From an uncultured Agathobacter sp. (lineage in GTDB: Bacteria > Bacillota > Clostridia > Lachnospirales > Lachnospiraceae), in NCBI GenBank assembly GCA_934358675.1, contig CAKRKX010000022.1, forward strand, positions 1 to 28,470: a DNA stretch of 28,470 nt, written 5' to 3'. Below are positions 14,422-21,976 of the stretch, one piece after another (positions within the stretch are counted from its first letter, which is position 1; every line of letters begins with the position of its first letter). The position numbers and the translations under genes are program-made. A model generated the notes under the pieces. It had not been told where the DNA came from. It was given only the letters and a program-made list of their open reading frames with translations, and ran no database searches.

Positions 14422-15201
14422 ATGAAAAGAGTTGTTCGTATGGAAGATAAGAATGTGAAGGAATTGCATAAAACGGAGCAGGATGTCTATGCTGCGATCG
14501 TGACAGGTGCCAGTTCGGGAATTGGCCTGGCGATCGCGGAAACATTGTGTGGGCTCGGCTATCGGGTGTACGGTATCGGCAGAAACTTTGAGCGCGAGGA
14601 AGCGCGGATGATGCAGCAGAACTGCGCGGAATTTCATCCGATCGTGTGTGATCTGCTGGATACGGCGAAAATGTGTGATGAAGTGAATGCGATCCGTAAA
14701 AAAGAGACGATCAAAGTGCTTGTGAATGCAGCAGGCGTGGGCTATTACGGACTTCATGAGGAATTATCCGTCAAGCAGATCCAGATGCTTGTGCGCACGA
14801 ATCTGGAAGTTCCGATGCTTTTGACTAATCGCTTGCTCCGCACGTTAAAGGGAAATCATGGATATATCATCAATGTATCCTCAATTACGGCAAAAAAGAC
14901 AAATCCGCACGGCTGTGCATACGGCGCGGTCAAGGCGGGACTTACGAATTTTGGCGAGAGCATGTTTGAGGAAGCGCGAAAATACGGCGTGAAGGTGACA
15001 ACGCTTCATCCGGACATGACCGATACGAATCTGTATCGGGATGCGGACTTTACTTGCAGCGATGCAGACGGCTGTGCACTGGCAAGTGACGAGGTGGCGG
15101 ATGCCGTGCGTTTTGTGTTAAGCCAGCGTGAGGGCGTTGTGGTGCCGGACATTACGATCCGCCCGCAGTATCACAGAATTGCGAGAAAGGAACGATCATG
15201 A
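14422..15201 (+). CDS. Short-chain dehydrogenase/reductase (SDR)
   Basis: The 259-residue classical SDR has the cofactor motif TGASSGIG (28-35), the NAG-type motif 'VLVNAAGVGYYG', the catalytic Ser in INVSSITAKK and the YxxxK pair in AYGAVKAG. It is an NAD(P)-dependent oxidoreductase of unknown substrate. The start is uncertain: ATG 14422 has no clear ribosome binding site, while ATG 14440 (MEDKN) has GAAAAGAG about nine bases upstream. The stop overlaps the next start (ATGA), so it is co-translated with the transporter. Confidence 0.88.
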   Translation: MKRVVRMEDKNVKELHKTEQDVYAAIVTGASSGIGLAIAETLCGLGYRVYGIGRNFEREEARMMQQNCAEFHPIVCDLLDTAKMCDEVNAIRKKETIKVLVNAAGVGYYGLHEELSVKQIQMLVRTNLEVPMLLTNRLLRTLKGNHGYIINVSSITAKKTNPHGCAYGAVKAGLTNFGESMFEEARKYGVKVTTLHPDMTDTNLYRDADFTCSDADGCALASDEVADAVRFVLSQREGVVVPDITIRPQYHRIARKERS

Positions 15202-16058
15202 GCGATAAAAAACAGGGAATCCTATATATCATATGTGCGGGCTTTTTCTTCGCCTGCATGACATTTTTCGTAAGGCTGGCGGGGAATCTTCCGACCATAC
15301 AGAAAGCGTTCTTCCGAAACGCGGTTGCAGTCGTGATTGCGGTTATCATGCTTGCGCGCAGCGAGGGCGGTTTTCAGATTAAAAGAAGCAGTTGGCCGGG
15401 GCTTTTTATGCGAAGCTTCTTCGGAACGGTCGGACTGATCTGCAATTTCTACGCCGTTGATCATCTGAATATTGCGGATGCCAACATCTTAAACAAATTA
15501 TCGCCATTTTTCGCAATCCTGATGTCCTACTTTATCTTAAAGGAAAAGGCGAACAAAGTGGAGTGGCTGTGCGTTGTGGCGGCATTTACCGGAGCTTTGT
15601 TTGTGGTGAAGCCTTCTTTCTCCATGGAATTTGTGAATGCAATGGTCGGTGTGCTGGGCGGATTTGGCGCAGGAATTGCATATACGTTTGTGCGCAAGCT
15701 CGGCAAACAGGGCGAGCGTGGACCGGTGATCGTTATGGTGTTCTCGGCTTTTTCCAGCATCTGTACGCTTCCGTTCTTTATCTTCCAATATGAGCCGATG
15801 TCTGCAAAACAGTGGATCATACTGATCCTTGCCGGATGTTCGGCTGCCGGCGGACAGATCTTCATTACCAAGGCATACACGAAGGCTCCGGCAAAGGAGA
15901 TTTCCGTGTTCGATTACACGCAGGTCATCTTTGCGGCATTGCTTGGGTTCGTGTTCCTCGGCCAGATTCCGGATTGGATGAGTGTGGTCGGATATGTCAT
16001 CATTATCGGAAGTGCTGTGTTTAAGTGGAACTACATGAACAGGACGACAAACCCTTAA
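15198..16058 (+). CDS. EamA/DMT family transporter
   Basis: The 286-residue protein is made of two EamA repeats of about five membrane helices each (first ~5-135, second ~150-280; 'FFACMTFFVRLAG', 'NILNKLSPFFAILMSYFILKE', 'FDYTQVIFAALLGFVFLGQIP'). This is the drug/metabolite transporter fold used for amino acid, nucleotide-sugar or metabolite movement across the plasma membrane; the substrate is not readable. It begins inside the SDR stop codon. Its stop overlaps the stop of the converging antiporter gene, so no terminator can lie between them. Confidence 0.9.
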   Translation: MSDKKQGILYIICAGFFFACMTFFVRLAGNLPTIQKAFFRNAVAVVIAVIMLARSEGGFQIKRSSWPGLFMRSFFGTVGLICNFYAVDHLNIADANILNKLSPFFAILMSYFILKEKANKVEWLCVVAAFTGALFVVKPSFSMEFVNAMVGVLGGFGAGIAYTFVRKLGKQGERGPVIVMVFSAFSSICTLPFFIFQYEPMSAKQWIILILAGCSAAGGQIFITKAYTKAPAKEISVFDYTQVIFAALLGFVFLGQIPDWMSVVGYVIIIGSAVFKWNYMNRTTNP

Positions 16059-17653
16059 TTTGCCGTCCGATTGATAACGAGCAGATCCCCGGCCTCCAGC
16101 CGCACATTTCCATTCGGAATAATAACCTGCTCATCGCGCTGGATCATGATGACAAGCTCGTTGCGCTTCTTTGGAATCTCGGACAGCAGCTTGCCGGTGT
16201 ATTTGCTCTCGGAATCGAGATGGATCTCGACGAGCGTGACGCCCTCCACGATGTCAGGCGTGGTGGCGCTGAGGATAAGCACATCGTTTTCAAGAAGATG
16301 CGTGTTGCCGTCCGGGATGATGTTCACGCCGTCGCGCTTGAGCAGCACGATGAGTGTTTCCGGCGGGAGCGTCAGATCCTTGAGCGATTGTCCGCACCAG
16401 TTGTGGTCGGCGGGAATGGTCAGCTGAATGAACTGTACCGGAACCTCGTCGGAGTAGTCGTTGAAGGTTTTCATGACATCGGCCTTCTGGTCGATCATAT
16501 CCAGTTTTTTCGCAATCACAGGAAGAAGTGAACCTTGCAGTAATATCGAGAATAAAACAATCATAAAGACAATATGAAACAGATCATTTTCGGTTTCGAC
16601 TGCCATGGTCGCCATGATTGCGAACACGATGGAAGCTGCGCCGCGAAGCCCCGCCCAGGAGACTAAAAGCTGTTGGGAGAGCTTGCTTTTAAAAGGCGTA
16701 AGCACAGCGGCAACCGCCACGGGACGTGCCACAAACGTCAGGAATACGGCGATGCACAATGCAGGGATGATAACCTGTGGAAGGCGTGACGGGAAGGCGA
16801 GCAGGCCGAGTAAGAAGAAGATCAGCATCTGCATGAGTCCGGTCAGACCGTCAAAGAAATTGACGAGATTTCGCTTGTTCGGAATCTCGGTATTGCCGAG
16901 CACGATGCCGACGATATAGGCGCTTAAGAAGCCGTTGCCGCCCAGAAGGGACGGAAGCGTGTAGGAGAGCAGTGCGATACCGACAACGAAGATCGTGTCA
17001 AAGCCTGCAACAGAAAATTTCACACGACCGAGAAGCCAGATGGAGACTGCCGAGATCAGTGCACCGAATAACAGACCGAATGCGATCTGTTGTGTGATCA
17101 ACAGTCCGATCTGGCTGCCGCTTGCCTGTCCCTGTGCGATCGCGATAAAGGTTGCGGTCAGCATATAGGAACACGGATCGTTACTACCGCTTTCCACCTC
17201 AAGAAGGGAGGCGGTATTGTATTTTAAGTTGAGCTTTTTGGAACGTAAAACAGAAAAGACGGATGCGGCATCGGTGGAACCGATCAGTGCGCCGAGAAGC
17301 AGACTTTCCGTCCAGTCAATATGTAGTGCATAGTGGCAGAATGCTCCGGTTAATCCGGACGTGATGACAACGCCGACGGTGGAGAGCAGGATCGATTTGA
17401 CCGCCACGGACCGGGCCTGATTCCAGTTCGTGCCGAATCCACCGTAGAACATAATGAAAATGAGCGCAGTGGAACAAATCTGTTCTGCAAACGAATAATT
17501 GTCAAAAGGAATTTTTAAAATGCCATCGGACCCGAATACCATACCAAGTATGATAAAAAGGAGCAGTGCGGGAATTCCGAGACGGTTCGATACGCGGCTT
17601 AAGAAGACGCAGGCGAAGATTACGATAGTTACAATGATAAGATAAGTCGTCAT
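16055..17653 (-). CDS. CPA1-type K+/Na+:H+ antiporter with two RCK_C domains
   Basis: The 532-residue protein has a ~12-helix Na+/H+-exchanger domain (residues ~1-385), with the transport-site block 'LGALIGSTDAASVFSVLR' and 'LEVESGSNDP' typical of the CvrA/NhaP2 branch, then two cytoplasmic RCK_C (TrkA_C) units (~395-465, 'DVLILSATTPDI'; ~468-532, 'DLLVINR'). No RCK_N domain is present. Members of this branch exchange K+ or Na+ for H+ for pH and turgor control, and RCK_C domains usually bind a small ligand such as a cyclic dinucleotide or nucleotide; c-di-AMP control is plausible but not shown. GGAGGG is just ahead of the ATG. Confidence 0.88.
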   Translation of the reverse strand: MTTYLIIVTIVIFACVFLSRVSNRLGIPALLLFIILGMVFGSDGILKIPFDNYSFAEQICSTALIFIMFYGGFGTNWNQARSVAVKSILLSTVGVVITSGLTGAFCHYALHIDWTESLLLGALIGSTDAASVFSVLRSKKLNLKYNTASLLEVESGSNDPCSYMLTATFIAIAQGQASGSQIGLLITQQIAFGLLFGALISAVSIWLLGRVKFSVAGFDTIFVVGIALLSYTLPSLLGGNGFLSAYIVGIVLGNTEIPNKRNLVNFFDGLTGLMQMLIFFLLGLLAFPSRLPQVIIPALCIAVFLTFVARPVAVAAVLTPFKSKLSQQLLVSWAGLRGAASIVFAIMATMAVETENDLFHIVFMIVLFSILLQGSLLPVIAKKLDMIDQKADVMKTFNDYSDEVPVQFIQLTIPADHNWCGQSLKDLTLPPETLIVLLKRDGVNIIPDGNTHLLENDVLILSATTPDIVEGVTLVEIHLDSESKYTGKLLSEIPKKRNELVIMIQRDEQVIIPNGNVRLEAGDLLVINRTAN

Positions 17654-17811
17654 GTGAGCCCTCCAGTCGTATAAATTTCGTATCTATAGAATAACGTATA
17701 AACAAGTCAGGAGTCAAATATGATTTCGCATTTATGTAAGAAATATTGAAGAAAGAGACAGGTTGTGTATGTGATTCAAAAAATCACATCCCAACATTTG
17801 CCATGGGACCT
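17654..17811. other. Spacer between antiporter and CstA genes
   Basis: Holds the antiporter's upstream region; no clean promoter is visible although TTGACT occurs on the minus strand near 17720. A perfect hairpin, ATGTGATT-CAAAA-AATCACAT (17769-17789), lies upstream of the antiporter. No coding sequence seen. Confidence 0.4.
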
Positions 17812-17846
17812 AAAAACTCCGCCACAACACATGCAGCGGAGTTTTT
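17812..17846. terminator. Terminator of the CstA gene (bidirectional)
   Basis: AAAAACTCCGC (17812-17822) pairs perfectly with GCGGAGTTTTT (17836-17846). On the minus strand it begins 36 bases after the cstA stop and ends in a five-T run. Confidence 0.88.
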
Positions 17847-17881
17847 GGCACTATGTATTTGGAAAACGTAAAGTGTGCATA

Positions 17882-19585
17882 TTAGTTAGTAGCTTCGGCT
17901 TTCTTACCGAACAGTTTCTTTAAGCAGCTGAATGCTACCAGTACACCGAGTACCATCAGAAGGATGGCTACGATAAACTGAAGTCCGTCTACAAGAAGTG
18001 TAGCCTGACCGCTTACTATGTTGGTAACCAGTGCGATGGTCTTCTGGATCAAAGCGGTAAATGTTACGGCGAGCATAACGAACATTGGCGCATACAGTGT
18101 CCAGCCGGTTCTTCCGGTTGTCTTTAAGAATACGGATAAAGCGATCAGTACGAGTGCTGCAAGTAACTGGTTTGCAGAACCGAACAGAGGCCATACGTTG
18201 TTGTATCCGCCGAGTGTCAGTAAGTATCCGAAGAACAGTGTGATAACGGTTGCAAAATATTTGTTTGTCAGAACACGCTGCCATGCAGGCATTTTCTCAG
18301 GATCGGTTGTGTCTCCGTAGAATAACTCCTGGAAAGACATACGTCCGATACGTGCAACGGAGTCGAGTGATGTAAGAGCAAGAGCAGATACACACATGGT
18401 CATGAATACGGTTGCTACATGAACCGGAACACCGAGTTTCTCAAGGAATCCGGCAACACCGGTAGAGAAGATGGCAAATGGAGTTCCGTCAGGCTTTGTA
18501 CCATTGACAGCAACTGCACCGACAACAACAAGTGCTACGATACCAAGTAAAGACTCAATAACCATTGCGCCGTAACCAACCATTGGCATATCTTTCTCAT
18601 TGCTGATGGTCTTGGATGATGTACCGGAAGAAACCAGCGAGTGGAAGCCGGATACGGCACCACAGGCGATCGTTACGAACAGTGTAGGGAAGAGGTAGCT
18701 TCCGTTTACGTTGAATCCGTTGAATGCGTTCAGCTGCATAGATGGATGTGCAACGAGTACACCGACAACTGCGCCGATGATCATGCCGAGGAGCATGAAG
18801 GTTGTCATATAGTCACGAGGCTGCATAAGAAGCCACATCGGCATAACGGATGCGAAGAACAGGTATGCCATAACGATGTAGATCCAAGCTGTCTTTGTTG
18901 CGTAGATCGGAAGTTTCATACCGACTACAAACATAACAACGAGAAGCGCGATAGCAACTACGGCACGAACAATTTCGTTCATCTTGCCGACTTTCTTCTG
19001 GATCAGACCGAAGATGATTGCAACAACGATAAAAAGCATTGAAATAGAAGCTGCTGCAGAGTTTGCATAGCTTGTAGCTTCTGTCATTCCCTCAACGCCT
19101 TTTCCGACGAAGGTTCCTGCAACCATGTCGGTAAATGCTGCGATAACAAGAAGTGTGAATAACCAGCAGAATAACATAAATAATTTACGTCCGGTTCTGC
19201 CGATGTACTTCTCAATGATCATACCCATTGATTTGCCTTCGTTCTTAACGGATGCATATAAAGCACCGAAATCCTGTACAGCTCCGAAGAACAGACCACC
19301 GATGATCAGCCAGAGCAGTACCGGTACCCATCCGAATACGGATGCAAGGATTGGACCGGTGACAGGTCCTGCACCTGCGATGGATGAAAACTGGTGTGAA
19401 AATACTGTAAATTTGGAAGATGGGACATAATCCTGACCATCCTCATGTGTGTAGGCCGGTGTCTTAGCATTTGGGTCGATTCCCCATTTGTTTGCAAGCC
19501 ATCTTCCGTAGAACAGATAGCCGGCACCGAGTGCAACGATTCCGATTAATACGATAACTAAACCATTCATGTTAGTTTCCGCCAA
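17882..19585 (-). CDS. cstA: CstA-family (carbon starvation protein A) transporter
   Basis: The 567-residue polytopic membrane protein has the CstA hallmarks 'YVPSSKFTVFSHQFSSIAGAGPVTGPI', 'VQDFGALYASVKNEGKSMG' and 'ALTSLDSVARIGRMSFQEL', with the C-terminal DUF4161-like region 'WPLFGSANQLLAALVLIALSVFL'. Characterised homologues (E. coli CstA and BtsT) take up peptides or pyruvate. A TTG at 19585 has GGGAG seven bases upstream and is preferred; the ATG at 19570 is 22 bases from that site. The gene is monocistronic, between a T-box leader and a terminator, so expression should rise when a specific tRNA is uncharged. This points to amino acid or peptide supply rather than general carbon starvation, an inference from the leader. 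Confidence 0.93.
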   Translation of the reverse strand: MAETNMNGLVIVLIGIVALGAGYLFYGRWLANKWGIDPNAKTPAYTHEDGQDYVPSSKFTVFSHQFSSIAGAGPVTGPILASVFGWVPVLLWLIIGGLFFGAVQDFGALYASVKNEGKSMGMIIEKYIGRTGRKLFMLFCWLFTLLVIAAFTDMVAGTFVGKGVEGMTEATSYANSAAASISMLFIVVAIIFGLIQKKVGKMNEIVRAVVAIALLVVMFVVGMKLPIYATKTAWIYIVMAYLFFASVMPMWLLMQPRDYMTTFMLLGMIIGAVVGVLVAHPSMQLNAFNGFNVNGSYLFPTLFVTIACGAVSGFHSLVSSGTSSKTISNEKDMPMVGYGAMVIESLLGIVALVVVGAVAVNGTKPDGTPFAIFSTGVAGFLEKLGVPVHVATVFMTMCVSALALTSLDSVARIGRMSFQELFYGDTTDPEKMPAWQRVLTNKYFATVITLFFGYLLTLGGYNNVWPLFGSANQLLAALVLIALSVFLKTTGRTGWTLYAPMFVMLAVTFTALIQKTIALVTNIVSGQATLLVDGLQFIVAILLMVLGVLVAFSCLKKLFGKKAEATN

Positions 19586-19592
19586 TTGGCGG
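19579..19592. promoter_or_regulatory. 14-bp palindrome covering the cstA start codon
   Basis: CCGCCAATTGGCGG is a perfect palindrome between the ribosome binding site and the gene; the TTG start (19585-19583 on the minus strand) is in its centre. As RNA it could fold as CCGCC-AATT-GGCGG and mask the start. Confidence 0.5.
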
Positions 19593-19629
19593 CTCCCTTC
19601 TTAAGATTTCAAAGAGTTGCATATAAACC

Positions 19630-19963
19630 AAAAGCCTTCGTTTTTATAACGAACGTTTCCGTTGTTATAAAGACGAAGGCTTTTGCTTCCGCGTTACCAC
19701 TTTATTTGCCGCTTTATGCGACCACTCTGTCTCATCTCAACCGTCTTATGGATTACTTTATATAGAAGTAATGAAAAGCAGGATGAAATAAGCTTCCAGA
19801 TAACGGTGGAAAGCCGGTAGCACCTAATGTCCGATCGGAATTCAGTGCACTGCTCGCAGAGGATGGTCTCTCGGAGGGATACACCGTCTTACACCAGCCG
19901 ACGGCTCTCTGTAGTACGACATCCGACAGATCGTATTCTGTTCTATGCATTTGCTCTTTGTTG
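19630..19963 (-). ncRNA. T-box riboswitch leader of cstA
   Basis: On the minus strand the leader holds, in order: the Stem I distal element AGAGAG-CCGTC-GGCTGGTGTAA-GACGG (19910-19884); a candidate specifier region ending TGAA-TTC-CG (codon candidate TTC at 19840-19838); the T-box AAAGTGGTAACGCGG (19703-19689), with bulge TGGTAAC in place of the usual TGGNACC; and a terminator stem AAAAGCCTTCG/CGAAGGCTTTT (19684-19630). The competing antiterminator is visible: AAAG pairs with CTTT and GGAAG with CTTC around the bulge. T-boxes read the charging state of one tRNA and let transcription continue when it is uncharged. TGGT in the bulge fits a tRNA with A73. The specifier is not secure: TTC (Phe) is the best guess. 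Confidence 0.9.
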
Positions 19964-19969
19964 CAAATA

Positions 19970-19998
19970 AAAATAGCACCATGAAAAAAATTTGTCAA
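19970..19998 (-). promoter_or_regulatory. Promoter of the cstA T-box transcript
   Basis: Minus strand TTGACA (19998-19993), 17-base spacer, TATTTT (19975-19970). The perfect -35 and ideal spacing place the start near 19963, giving a ~375-base leader. Confidence 0.82.
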
Positions 19999-20069
19999 CC
20001 GTTTTGTTATGCTAAATGGTTATGGTTTATATAAATAGATGAATAAAACTGTAAAAACCGGAGCCTTTT

Positions 20070-20100
20070 CGACACGATCCGACAGAATGCGACGTCTAAT
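20070..20100 (+). promoter_or_regulatory. Three CGAC direct repeats at 10-bp period
   Basis: CGACACGATC, CGACAGAATG and CGACGTCTAA start at 20070, 20080 and 20090. One repeat per helical turn on the same strand, just upstream of a promoter with a poor -35, is the arrangement of many response-regulator binding sites. Confidence 0.4.
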
Positions 20101-20104
20101 AAAC

Positions 20105-20133
20105 TAGATTTCAAAAATCATAATTGCTATAAT
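20105..20133 (+). promoter_or_regulatory. Extended -10 promoter of the binding-lipoprotein/kinase operon
   Basis: TGC-TATAAT (20125-20133) is a perfect extended -10. The hexamer 17 bases upstream (TAGATT, 20105-20110) is a poor -35, suggesting dependence on an activator bound at the CGAC repeats. Confidence 0.6.
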
Positions 20134-20169
20134 AAATACCGTAGCAAGAAAACACAAAAAGGAGTTGTT

Positions 20170-21963
20170 ATGGCAAAAAGTAGAATCTTAAGCCGGCTTT
20201 TGCTCATCGCCGGCACTATCACATTGTTAGCAGGCTGCGTGGACAGCAATACCTCGAAGAAGTCGGCAGACAGTGAGGTTCACGAGGCAATCACGATGCA
20301 ATCTCCGTTTCGAAATATGAGTGCGTTTATTGAAGTGGTTCATGAACAGTACCCGGAGATCAATATTGAAGTTATTCCGTACAGTGGTCAAAATTATACG
20401 GCATATGTGACGGCGCAGCTGGAGACCGGTGATATGCCGGATCTTTATTGTACGACGTACTATACGCCCGGAAGTCAGAAGGTTGACGATAAACTGATCG
20501 ATATGTCCGGATATGCATTTACGGATTGTTATGCGGAGGCACGTCTGCGTGAGGTTACGGACAATGGGGCAATCTACATGTTGCCGGCCTATTTTGACTG
20601 CGTGGGAATTACCTATAATAAGACATTGCTGGAAAAACACGGATGGGAGCTGCCGACATCGCTGAGGGAACTGGAAGCGCTTGCACCTGAGGTCGAAGCG
20701 GCAGGCTGTCAGCTGGCACTCGATCAGATTCAGCTTCCGGGATATGGATTTCAGTATTTTTGCAGCATTATGAGCACCAATTACCTGAATACGCCGGATG
20801 GACGCAAGTGGCAGAGTCGTTTCCTGAATGGGGATACAACGATGGCGGAGAATGAGGAGCTGATGAAGAATCTGAAGATCCTCGACCGCTTGCGTGAGGT
20901 CGGAATGTTAAACGGTAACGGAGATCCGCTCAGCGATGATGCGACGCGTCTTGAGATGGCGGAAGGGAATACGCTTTTTATGCTGGGCAACGCCAATAGC
21001 TTTGATGAGACAGAGACGGAAGATGAATTCGGGATCATGCCTTTTCTCTCGGAAGACGGAACGCAGAATGCTTTTATCCTGAATGTCTCACGTTACATGG
21101 GATTGAACAAGCATCTTGAGGACAAAGGCAATGAGCAAAAGCTTGAGGATGCGATTCATGTGATGGAGGTGCTCTCTACCGTGAAGGGAATGAAAGCGCT
21201 TAACATGACACATGCCAATACATCGCTTTTGCCGCTCAAAGATTATGTGATGGAGAGTGAGGGGTATTATGCGGAGATCGCGGAAGATATCAATGCAGGA
21301 ATGGCTGCGCCTTTTCTCTATGATGGCTGGGAAAACATCATTGTTGAAACGGGAAACACGATGATTTCCTATATATGTGGCGATGCGACGCTGCAGGATG
21401 TGGTACATGCTTTTGACGATCATCAGGGGCTGATCGAGGATAATTCCACCGCGTCTTACACAACTGTCACGAAAAAGCTGAATACGAGCGAGTGCGCAAG
21501 AGCGGTCGGAATCTGTTTTGCGCAGGCGAGCGGAGCGGATCTTGCTCTGATTTCAAAGAACAAGTGGTATGCGCTGGCGGATTATAAAGATCTGAATTTC
21601 GAAGGTGTGAGCGGAGAACTTTATCCGCTCCCGGTGACGGATCAGGGAATCACCTCGATTCTGCCGACCGGATGGGTGGGCAATATTGAGACGGTGACAT
21701 TGTCCGGCGCACGGATCAGGGAGCTGGTGGAGAAGGGCTATGACCGAAACGGGGACGGGAAGACGTTTCCGTATGAGCTTGTTACGCCGGAAGGCTTTGC
21801 AATCGACGATGACACGATCTATACCGTGGCAATCTGCGGCGTGACGGAATCGGTGGCGGCGGAAGGAAATCTGACCGATACCGGAATCCTGGGGCTGGAA
21901 GCCGCGCGGAAGTATTTTGGAAGTTTTGATACATTTTCCGCAGAGAATCTTATTTGGGAGTAA
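20170..21963 (+). CDS. Lipoprotein: solute-binding domain fused to a 5'-nucleotidase C-terminal domain
   Basis: The 597-residue protein starts with a lipoprotein signal ([19 protein letters not shown], lipid Cys C23). Residues ~45-420 read as an ABC family 1 solute-binding protein ('[31 protein letters not shown]' followed by the '[24 protein letters not shown]' hinge). Residues ~425-590 match the 5'-nucleotidase C-terminal domain ('[20 protein letters not shown]', '[15 protein letters not shown]', '[11 protein letters not shown]'). The metallophosphatase domain that normally precedes the latter is absent, so no hydrolysis is expected; the fused domain probably binds a nucleotide, sugar or partner protein. 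No ABC permease or ATPase is nearby. The next gene, 13 bases on, is a hybrid kinase, so this lipoprotein is more likely an external sensor subunit than a transporter part. AAAAGGAG precedes the ATG. Confidence 0.85.
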   Translation: MAKSRILSRLLLIAGTITLLAGCVDSNTSKKSADSEVHEAITMQSPFRNMSAFIEVVHEQYPEINIEVIPYSGQNYTAYVTAQLETGDMPDLYCTTYYTPGSQKVDDKLIDMSGYAFTDCYAEARLREVTDNGAIYMLPAYFDCVGITYNKTLLEKHGWELPTSLRELEALAPEVEAAGCQLALDQIQLPGYGFQYFCSIMSTNYLNTPDGRKWQSRFLNGDTTMAENEELMKNLKILDRLREVGMLNGNGDPLSDDATRLEMAEGNTLFMLGNANSFDETETEDEFGIMPFLSEDGTQNAFILNVSRYMGLNKHLEDKGNEQKLEDAIHVMEVLSTVKGMKALNMTHANTSLLPLKDYVMESEGYYAEIAEDINAGMAAPFLYDGWENIIVETGNTMISYICGDATLQDVVHAFDDHQGLIEDNSTASYTTVTKKLNTSECARAVGICFAQASGADLALISKNKWYALADYKDLNFEGVSGELYPLPVTDQGITSILPTGWVGNIETVTLSGARIRELVEKGYDRNGDGKTFPYELVTPEGFAIDDDTIYTVAICGVTESVAAEGNLTDTGILGLEAARKYFGSFDTFSAENLIWE

Positions 21964-21976
21964 GGCAGAGTTCAGA

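Noticed and set aside
19753..19998. 81-codon frame on the minus strand
   Set aside because: It lies within the T-box leader and crosses its conserved Stem I; it has no ribosome binding site and no protein-like motifs.
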